A DNA stretch of 64,000 nucleotides from Prevotella sp. (GTDB lineage Bacteria > Bacteroidota > Bacteroidia > Bacteroidales > Bacteroidaceae), in assembly GCA_017618275.1 (NCBI GenBank), contig JAFZUS010000004.1, positions 1 to 64,000 of the forward strand, given 5' to 3'. The translations under genes were made by a program, and so were the position numbers. Shown here one piece after another: positions 58,591-64,000 of this stretch. Every line of letters begins with the position of its first letter. Positions within the stretch are counted from its first letter, which is position 1. A model generated the notes under the pieces. It was not told the origin of the DNA. It made no database searches and saw only the letters and a list, made by a program, of their open reading frames with translations.

Positions 58591-59291
58591 TGAACTTTAA
58601 CGAGGGAGCCTTCATCTACATCAACAAGCCCTACCGTATGTCGAGTTTCGGAGCCTTGGCGCATATCCGATATCTCGTCTCCAAGCACATACACGTGAAA
58701 CGGGTGAAGATGGGGCACGCAGGGACGCTCGACCCGTTGGCTACGGGCGTGCTGATCCTCTGTACGGGTAAGGCCACGAAACAGATAGAGCAGTTGCAAC
58801 TCCATACCAAGGAGTACACCGCCACCCTGCAATTGGGGGCTACTACTACGAGTTACGATATGGAGCACCAGGTGGACGCCACCTATCCGACAGCGCATAT
58901 CACACGGGAGTTGATAGAACAAACACTACCCCAGTTCGTGGGGGATATCATGCAGGTGCCTCCCCTCTTCTCTGCCGTAATGGTAGACGGACACAGGGCC
59001 TATAAGATGGCCCGTAAGGGACAGGAGGTGGAACTGGCTGCCAAGCAGGTACGTATTGACGAACTGGAACTGACTGCTTTCGATGCGGAGAAGATGCAGA
59101 TGAGCATCCGGGTGGTCTGTGGCAAAGGAACCTATATCCGTTCGTTGGCACGTGACATCGGTGAGGCCCTGGGGAGTGGCGCCTATCTGACAGCCCTCTG
59201 TCGTACCCGTGTGGGCGATATCCGTATCGAGGACTGTCTGACGTTTGACAACTTCCCAGCCTGGCTGGACCAAATAGAAATAGAGAAATAA
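58590..59291 (+). CDS. truB: tRNA pseudouridine(55) synthase
   Basis: A 233-residue enzyme that makes pseudouridine in the T-loop of tRNAs. It has the catalytic Asp in MGHAGTLDPLATGVLILCTG, QVPPLFSAVMVDGHRAYKMA, and GKGTYIRSLARDIGEALG. Length fits bacterial TruB without the C-terminal PUA extension. Starts within the uppP stop; the gap to queA contains a simple repeat. Confidence 0.95.
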   Translation: MNFNEGAFIYINKPYRMSSFGALAHIRYLVSKHIHVKRVKMGHAGTLDPLATGVLILCTGKATKQIEQLQLHTKEYTATLQLGATTTSYDMEHQVDATYPTAHITRELIEQTLPQFVGDIMQVPPLFSAVMVDGHRAYKMARKGQEVELAAKQVRIDELELTAFDAEKMQMSIRVVCGKGTYIRSLARDIGEALGSGAYLTALCRTRVGDIRIEDCLTFDNFPAWLDQIEIEK

Positions 59292-59323
59292 TTATGCATT
59301 ATGCATTATTAATTATGCATTGA
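59290..59323 (+). repeat. Short ATGCAT-type repeat between truB and queA
   Basis: AATTATGCATTATGCATT and a related AATTATGCATTG unit fill the gap between the two genes, belonging to the same family as the repeats at 2076 and 8376. Several internal palindromes (ATGCAT) allow a hairpin. Confidence 0.7.
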
Positions 59324-59327
59324 CAAT

Positions 59328-60446
59328 ATGAAACTATCGCAATTTAAATTCAAACTGCCTGAGAATCTTGTGGCACTTGAGCCTACTTATCATCGTGATG
59401 AATGCCGTCTGATGGTGATTCACCGTAAGAGCGGGCGTATCGAGATGACCAAGAAGGACGAGAACGGTGAGGATATGAAGGACGAGGAGGGAAATCCCGT
59501 CTACCTTGATTTCAAGAGTATCCTTAACTATTTCGATGAGGATGATGCTTTTGTGTTCAACGATACGCAAGTCTTTCCTGCCCGTTTGTATGGCACGAAG
59601 GAGAAGACCGATGCTAAGATTGAGGTCTTTTTACTTCGCGAACTCAATGAGGAACTCCGTCTGTGGGATGTGCTGGTAGAACCTGCCCGTAAGATACGTA
59701 TCGGCAATAAACTGTTCTTCCAGGAGAACGGACCGATGGTGGCTGAGGTCATCGACAACACCACAAGTCGTGGACGTACGCTGCGATTCCTCTATGACTG
59801 TCCGCACGATGAGTTCAAACAGGAACTGTTTGCCTTGGGTGAGGCCCCGCTGCCCCGCTATATCGTTGACAAGCGTCCTGCCGTCGAGGAGGATATGGAT
59901 CTTTTCCAGACTATCTATGCCAAGAATGAAGGTGCTGTCACGGCTCCGTCGACAGGCCTGCACTTCAGTCGCGAACTGATGAAGCGTATGGAGATCAAGG
60001 GCATCAATTTCGCCTTTATCACCCTGCACTGCGGATTGGGTAACTTCGATGGTATTGAGGTGGAGGATCTGACGAAGCACAAGATGAGTTCTGAACAGAT
60101 GTTCGTCGACAAGGAAGCCTGTGACATCGTGAACAAGGCCAAGTCTGAGGGCCATCGTGTCTGTGTGGTGGGTGTCAGTACGGCCCGTGCCACAGAGTCG
60201 GCAGTTGGTACCGATGGGATGTTGAAGGAGTTTGATGGTTGGACCAACCGCTTTATCTTCCCGCCATACGAGTTCGGGCTGGCTAATGCGATGGTGGGTA
60301 ACTTCTACCATCCTGAATCGACGATGATGATGACGGAATGTTCCTTCGGAGGCTATGACCTGGTGTATGAGGCCTATAAGAAGGCTGTAAAGAACGGTTA
60401 TAAGTTCGGTTGCTTCGGTGATGCAATGCTGATACTGGATGATTGA
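59328..60446 (+). CDS. queA: S-adenosylmethionine:tRNA ribosyltransferase-isomerase
   Basis: A 372-residue enzyme that makes epoxyqueuosine in tRNA anticodons. It has the typical N-terminal MKLSQFKFKLPENLVALEPT, FVFNDTQVFPARLYGTKEKT, then the conserved core PLPRYI, AVTAPSTGLHFSRELMKRME and LHCGLGNFDGIEVEDL. Compared with E. coli it has an acidic insert near residues 45-63 (DENGEDMKDEEGNPVY), a feature of the Bacteroidetes type. It is 37 bases after truB. Confidence 0.95.
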   Translation: MKLSQFKFKLPENLVALEPTYHRDECRLMVIHRKSGRIEMTKKDENGEDMKDEEGNPVYLDFKSILNYFDEDDAFVFNDTQVFPARLYGTKEKTDAKIEVFLLRELNEELRLWDVLVEPARKIRIGNKLFFQENGPMVAEVIDNTTSRGRTLRFLYDCPHDEFKQELFALGEAPLPRYIVDKRPAVEEDMDLFQTIYAKNEGAVTAPSTGLHFSRELMKRMEIKGINFAFITLHCGLGNFDGIEVEDLTKHKMSSEQMFVDKEACDIVNKAKSEGHRVCVVGVSTARATESAVGTDGMLKEFDGWTNRFIFPPYEFGLANAMVGNFYHPESTMMMTECSFGGYDLVYEAYKKAVKNGYKFGCFGDAMLILDD

Positions 60447-60447
60447 T

Positions 60448-60509
60448 GAAGGTGAGAAGGTGAGAAAGTGAGAAGGTGAGAGGGTGAGAAGGTGAGAAGG
60501 TGAGAAAGG
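60448..60509 (+). repeat. Tandem 8-bp repeat, seven units, just before folK
   Basis: Seven 8-bp units of GGTGAGAA type (60451-60506) with flanking partial units fill the whole queA-folK gap and end right at the folK ATG. The inverse copy with seven 8-bp units lies inside folK at 60765-60820. Confidence 0.9.
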
Positions 60510-60962
60510 ATGCATCTGGTGTATTTGGGGCTGGGGAGTAACCTGGGACGACGGCGGATACTGCTGAAACGTGCTATACAACTAATAGGCGAGAGAGTAG
60601 GGGCAGTCGTCCGCCAGTCCTCATTAATTGAAACAGAGCCCTGGGGCTTTGAGTCGAAACACAAATTCCTTAATGGTGTCATTCTCTGTGAGACAGACAA
60701 GAGTCCTCGTGAGGTGCTTGTACTGACTCAGCAAATTGAGCGCGACCTCGGTCGCAAAAGTAAATCTCACCCTCTCACCCTCTCACCCTCTCACCTTCTC
60801 ACCTCCTCACCTTCTCACCTCTACAAAGACCGTCCCATCGACATCGACATTCTGCTCTATGATGATCTGACCATCGACGAGCCCGACCTGAAAATACCGC
60901 ATCCGCTGATGGAACAACGCGATTTTGTGATGATACCCCTAAACGAAATAAAGCCTCGCTGA
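60510..60962 (+). CDS. folK: 2-amino-4-hydroxy-6-hydroxymethyldihydropteridine pyrophosphokinase (HPPK)
   Basis: A 150-residue folate enzyme: YLGLGSNLGRR opening, EPWGFESKHKFLNGV and the active-site DRPIDIDILLYDDL. Residues about 86-104 (SHPLTLSPSHLLTSSPSHL) are encoded by a seven-fold 8-bp repeat and replace the loop just before the active-site motif. In other HPPKs this loop usually holds a short stretch before RxxDID. A change of repeat number would shift the frame before the active site. The last four codons lie in the terminator palindrome at 60947. Confidence 0.9.
   Translation: MHLVYLGLGSNLGRRRILLKRAIQLIGERVGAVVRQSSLIETEPWGFESKHKFLNGVILCETDKSPREVLVLTQQIERDLGRKSKSHPLTLSPSHLLTSSPSHLYKDRPIDIDILLYDDLTIDEPDLKIPHPLMEQRDFVMIPLNEIKPR
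60765..60820 (-). repeat. Tandem 8-bp repeat, seven units, inside folK (inverse of the upstream repeat)
   Basis: Seven units of TCTCACCC/TCTCACCT type run through 60765-60820. Read on the minus strand they are AGGTGAGA-type, matching 60451-60506. The pair could form one long stem with the folK start in the loop. Confidence 0.9.
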
Positions 60963-60978
60963 TCAGCGAGGCTTTATT
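60947..60978. terminator. Bidirectional terminator for folK and rpsO
   Basis: A perfect 32-base palindrome (AATAAAGCCTCGCTGA and its reverse complement). It has A/T-rich flanks on both sides, with TTTTTG after it on the plus strand. It includes the last four codons and stop of folK and lies 20 bases after the rpsO stop on the other strand. Confidence 0.85.
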
Positions 60979-60997
60979 GTTTTTGAAGAAGCTTGTC

Positions 60998-61267
60998 TTA
61001 CTTACGCAGACCGAGTGCCTTAATGATTGCACGATAACGATTGATGTCGTTCGTGTAAAGGTACTTCAGCAACTTACGACGCTTACCTACCAGCATGGTC
61101 AGTGAGCGTGCTGTTGCATGGTCCTTGCGGTTCTTCTTCAGATGCTCTGTCAGGTGAGAGATACGGTAACTGAAGAGGGCAATCTGTGCCTCAGCAGAAC
61201 CGGTATCGGTAGTACTTTTACCGTACTTGCCAAAGATCTCTTCCTTCTTTGCTTTGTCTAAATACAT
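60998..61267 (-). CDS. rpsO: 30S ribosomal protein S15
   Basis: An 89-residue ribosomal protein: YGKSTTDTGSAEAQIALFSY, RISHLTEHLKKNRKDHATAR and SLTMLVGKRRKLLKYLYTND are all standard S15. It binds 16S rRNA helices 20-22. A leader of about 100 bases (61268-61371) precedes it, and S15 is known in several bacteria to control its own mRNA through such leaders; no specific fold was proved here. Terminates at the palindrome at 60947-60978. Confidence 0.97.
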   Translation of the reverse strand: MYLDKAKKEEIFGKYGKSTTDTGSAEAQIALFSYRISHLTEHLKKNRKDHATARSLTMLVGKRRKLLKYLYTNDINRYRAIIKALGLRK

Positions 61268-61377
61268 AATTTTAATGTGATTAATGTTGTTTGCAATAAC
61301 ATCTTTCAGACGCTTTCCCAGGCAATCACAAGCCGGTTTACGTCATCAAATGCTCCGGATTTTCCGAAATGCGGGTG

Positions 61378-61409
61378 CAAAGGTACAACTTTTTCGTCAT
61401 TCCAACAAA
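61378..61409 (-). promoter_or_regulatory. Promoter of rpsO
   Basis: The minus strand has TTTG (61409-61406), 20 bases, then TACCTTTG (61385-61378), an exact match, giving a 5' leader of about 100 bases. Confidence 0.75.
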
Positions 61410-61427
61410 TATTTCGAAGAAAAGTTG

Positions 61428-61435
61428 TAACTTTG
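61428..61435 (+). promoter_or_regulatory. Promoter -7 element of typA
   Basis: TAACTTTG then CACCC, 24 bases before the typA ATG. It is back to back with the rpsO promoter in the 190-base gap between the genes. Confidence 0.6.
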
Positions 61436-61458
61436 CACCCAAAATAAAGTAAATAGGT

Positions 61459-63267
61459 ATGCAAGATATCAGAAATATTGCAATTATTGCGCATGTAGAC
61501 CATGGAAAGACAACGCTGGTCGACAAGATGATGCTCGCTGGTAATCTCTTCCGTGAGGGACAGAATCTCAGCAATCAGGTGTTGGATGCTAACGACCTGG
61601 AGCGGGAGCGTGGCATCACCATTCTCTCGAAGAATGTATCTATTAATTGGAAAGGAGTCAAGATCAATATCATCGACACTCCGGGACACTCTGACTTCGG
61701 CGGTGAGGTGGAGCGTGTGCTCAATATGGCAGACGGTTGTCTGTTGCTCGTCGATGCCTTTGAGGGTCCGATGCCTCAGACACGCTTCGTGCTGCAAAAG
61801 GCTCTCCAGATAGGATTGAAGCCCATCGTGGTGGTGAACAAGGTGGACAAGCCCAATTGTCGTCCAGAGGAGGTGTATGAGATGGTGTTCGACCTGATGT
61901 TCTCACTCAACGCCACTGAGGATCAGTTGGACTTTCCTGTGGTCTATGGCTCTGCCAAGAACGGTTGGATGGGTGAGGATTTCAATAAGCCGACAGACAA
62001 TATTACCTATTTGTTGGATAAGATTATCGAGGTGATTCCTGCACCCCAACAGATTGAGGGAACCCCACAGATGCTGATCACGAGTCTCGACTATTCGAGT
62101 TATCAGGGTCGTATCGCCGTGGGTCGTGTGCACCGCGGACAACTGAAGGACGGTATGCAGGTGACGATTGCCCATCGTGACGGTTCGATGGAGAAGACGA
62201 AAATCAAGGAACTCCACACCTTCGAGGGTATGGGTCACGTGCGCACAGAGTCTGTCGATTGTGGCGATATCTGTGCCGTCATCGGACTGGAGAAGTTTGA
62301 GATTGGCGACACCCTCTGTGACTTGGAGAATCCAGAGCCGCTACCGCCTATCGCCATCGATGAGCCTACTATGTCGATGCTCTTCACTATCAATGACTCT
62401 CCCTTCTTTGGTAAAGAGGGTAAGTTTGTGACCTCACGCCACATCAACGACCGTTTGGAGAAGGAACTGGAGAAGAACCTCGCCCTGCATGTGGAGCCTT
62501 TCGAGGACTCTACGGATAAGTGGATTGTTTCGGGTCGTGGTGTGCTCCATCTCTCCGTGCTCGTCGAGACCATGCGTCGCGAGGGCTATGAGTTGCAGGT
62601 GGGACAGCCACAGGTGATCTATAAGGAAATCGACGGACAGAAGTGTGAGCCCATCGAGGAACTTACCATCAATGTACCAGAGGAGTTCGCCTCGAAGATG
62701 ATTGACATGGTGACCCGTCGTAAGGGCGAGATGACATCGATGGAGAATCAGGGTGAGCGGGTGAATATTGAGTTCGATATCCCCTCGCGTGGTATCATCG
62801 GTCTGCGTACTAATGTGCTGACAGCCTCACAGGGTGAGGCGATCATGGCTCACCGTTTCAAAGAATATCAGCCCTATAAGGGTGAAATTGAGCGTCGTGT
62901 CAACGGCTCGATGATTTCGATGGATACAGGCAACGCCTTTGCATACGCCATCGATAAGTTGCAGGATCGCGGAAAGTTCTTCATCGATCCAGGTGAGGAT
63001 GTCTATGCCGGACAGGTGGTGGGCGAACATGTCCACGACAATGACCTCGTGGTGAATGTATGCAAAGCCAAACAGTTGACGAATGTCCGTGCCTCTGGTA
63101 CCGACGAGAAAGCCCGTATCATCCCTAAGACGGTGATGTCGCTGGAGGAATGCTTAGAGTATATCAAGCAGGACGAACTGGTGGAGGTAACGCCCAAGTC
63201 AATGCGTATGCGTAAGTCGATCCTCGATCATGACCAGCGTAAAAAGGCTGCGATTAAAAACCAATAA
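61459..63267 (+). CDS. typA: Ribosome-associated GTPase TypA/BipA
   Basis: A 602-residue translational GTPase. G1 is [16 protein letters not shown]2 RERGITI, G3 [15 protein letters not shown] and G4 [10 protein letters not shown], followed by EF-G-like domains II, III and V and the BipA-specific C-terminal domain ([20 protein letters not shown]). It assists 50S subunit assembly and stress adaptation. Length and order are complete. Confidence 0.97.
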   Translation: MQDIRNIAIIAHVDHGKTTLVDKMMLAGNLFREGQNLSNQVLDANDLERERGITILSKNVSINWKGVKINIIDTPGHSDFGGEVERVLNMADGCLLLVDAFEGPMPQTRFVLQKALQIGLKPIVVVNKVDKPNCRPEEVYEMVFDLMFSLNATEDQLDFPVVYGSAKNGWMGEDFNKPTDNITYLLDKIIEVIPAPQQIEGTPQMLITSLDYSSYQGRIAVGRVHRGQLKDGMQVTIAHRDGSMEKTKIKELHTFEGMGHVRTESVDCGDICAVIGLEKFEIGDTLCDLENPEPLPPIAIDEPTMSMLFTINDSPFFGKEGKFVTSRHINDRLEKELEKNLALHVEPFEDSTDKWIVSGRGVLHLSVLVETMRREGYELQVGQPQVIYKEIDGQKCEPIEELTINVPEEFASKMIDMVTRRKGEMTSMENQGERVNIEFDIPSRGIIGLRTNVLTASQGEAIMAHRFKEYQPYKGEIERRVNGSMISMDTGNAFAYAIDKLQDRGKFFIDPGEDVYAGQVVGEHVHDNDLVVNVCKAKQLTNVRASGTDEKARIIPKTVMSLEECLEYIKQDELVEVTPKSMRMRKSILDHDQRKKAAIKNQ

Positions 63268-63278
63268 TCAATTACAAT

Positions 63279-64000
63279 ATGACACCGATACAAACCACCA
63301 AGATGTCCAATTTCCGATGGATCATCTGTGCGTTGCTCTTTCTGGCAACCACCATTAACTACATGGACCGTCAGGTCTTGTCGCTTACCTGGAAGGACTT
63401 CATTGCTCCAGAGTTCCACTGGACCGATGCCAACTACGGTAAGATCACGGCCTACTTTTCCATTTTCTATGCCATTGCCAACCTCTTCGCAGGCAAGTTC
63501 ATCGACTGGATGGGCACCAAGAAGGGCTATCTCATCGCCATTTTCGTATGGTCGCTGGGTGCCTGTCTCCATGCAGGTTGCGGTTGGGCAGCCATGGAGT
63601 GGGAAGGCTACAGTTCTGTGGCCCAACTCGGACAACTGACGGGTGATGCCGCTGTGGCTATTGCTACCGTGTCGATGTATCTGTTCCTGTCGTGCCGTAT
63701 GGTGCTCGCCCTTGGTGAGGCGGGTAACTTCCCTGCAGCCATCAAGGTGACAGCCGAGTATTTCCCCAAGAAAGACCGTGCCTTCGCCACCTCCATCTTC
63801 AACAGTGGTGCATCTGTCGGTGCATTGGCAGCACCTGCCACCATCCCCCTGTTGGCTCGTGCCTGGGGCTGGGAATTGGCCTTCATCGTCATCGGTGTGC
63901 TGGGCTTTGTGTGGATGGGTCTCTGGATGTGGTTCTATGAGAGACCTCATCAGAGCCGTTTCGTCAATCAGGCTGAACTGAACTACATCGAACAGGACAA
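63279..64000 (+). CDS. MFS transporter, hexuronate (ExuT)-like, 3' truncated by window edge
   Basis: The first 240 codons of a major facilitator transporter. It opens FRWIICALLFLATTINYMDR with the family's conserved NYMDRQ in helix 1, followed by YFSIFYAIANLFAGKFIDWM and a GTKKGY loop between helices 2 and 3. LGEAGNFPAAIKVTAEYFPK is the anion:cation symporter signature near helix 4. These are typical of hexuronate/glucarate symporters. The gene continues beyond the window. Lies 11 bases after typA, but a joint operon is doubtful. A later in-frame ATG at 63303 is an alternative start. Confidence 0.85.
   Translation, partial: MTPIQTTKMSNFRWIICALLFLATTINYMDRQVLSLTWKDFIAPEFHWTDANYGKITAYFSIFYAIANLFAGKFIDWMGTKKGYLIAIFVWSLGACLHAGCGWAAMEWEGYSSVAQLGQLTGDAAVAIATVSMYLFLSCRMVLALGEAGNFPAAIKVTAEYFPKKDRAFATSIFNSGASVGALAAPATIPLLARAWGWELAFIVIGVLGFVWMGLWMWFYERPHQSRFVNQAELNYIEQD

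Noticed and set aside
1..64000. tRNA or rRNA genes
   Set aside because: No cloverleaf with the T-loop GTTCRANNC context or rRNA-like stretch was seen by eye; a tRNA or covariance-model scan was not possible.

Overview
The window looks like a chromosomal segment of a member of the Bacteroidales, most likely a Prevotella-type gut or rumen bacterium. Supporting signs are several promoters of the Bacteroidetes form (TTTG, about 20 bases, TAnnTTTG), a dockerin-like C-terminus on a surface protein, a UpxY-type (NusG-like) antiterminator next to polysaccharide genes, a VirE-family primase/helicase beside that locus, and typical housekeeping neighbours (DUF3098, UppP, TruB, QueA, FolK, rpsO, TypA).

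Layout. Positions 1-10,800 hold a partial dockerin protein, a coiled-coil lipoprotein, CCA-adding enzyme with an acyltransferase-like membrane protein, a tripartite RND efflux operon (lipoprotein adaptor, pump, outer-membrane factor) and an LpxA-type acyltransferase. Positions 10,809-14,000 hold the leftward VirE-family gene and a gene-poor kilobase with repeats, a promoter, a leader and a dead upxY remnant. Positions 14,009-28,477 form polysaccharide module A: aminotransferase, radical SAM, ATP-grasp-like and WbqC proteins, flippase, polymerase, five glycosyltransferases, a TupA-type ATP-grasp protein and an Alg14/Alg13 pair. At 28,499-28,979 the leader region is repeated, followed by an intact upxY and module B (29,481-55,700): a second polymerase and flippase, three FrhB-like/pyruvyltransferase combinations (one fused), WbsX, a CDP-sugar pathway (rfbF, rfbG, two SDR enzymes, a ThDP enzyme), more glycosyltransferases, a GT-C/GtrB-like pair and, last, the only visible initiating sugar-phosphate transferase. 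Positions 55,697-64,000 return to housekeeping genes: radical SAM, ftsX, DUF3098, uppP, truB, queA, folK, rpsO, typA and a partial MFS transporter.

How it fits together. The two modules look like two complete surface-polysaccharide loci (each with its own flippase and polymerase) placed in tandem. They share one functional antiterminator, UpxY, and one initiating transferase at the far right. Their near-identical promoter/leader copies suggest duplication or insertion by recombination, with UpxY possibly acting in trans on module A. UppP nearby would recycle the undecaprenyl carrier.

The most unusual signals are: (1) three arrays of helically phased 11-bp repeats, one upstream of virE and one upstream of each polysaccharide leader, each pointing at its own promoter; (2) the duplicated leader, with a possible near-leaderless 42-codon ORF whose stop overlaps the upxY start and a hairpin in between; (3) a translationally coupled radical SAM / ATP-grasp / WbqC module; (4) three FrhB-like/pyruvyltransferase pairs including a fusion; (5) a CDP-sugar pathway with a ThDP lyase, suggesting a branched-chain sugar; and (6) inverted pairs of simple repeats lying inside or bracketing the starts of housekeeping genes (cca, the efflux outer-membrane factor, folK). 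All functional statements rest on reading motifs by eye; no database search was run.
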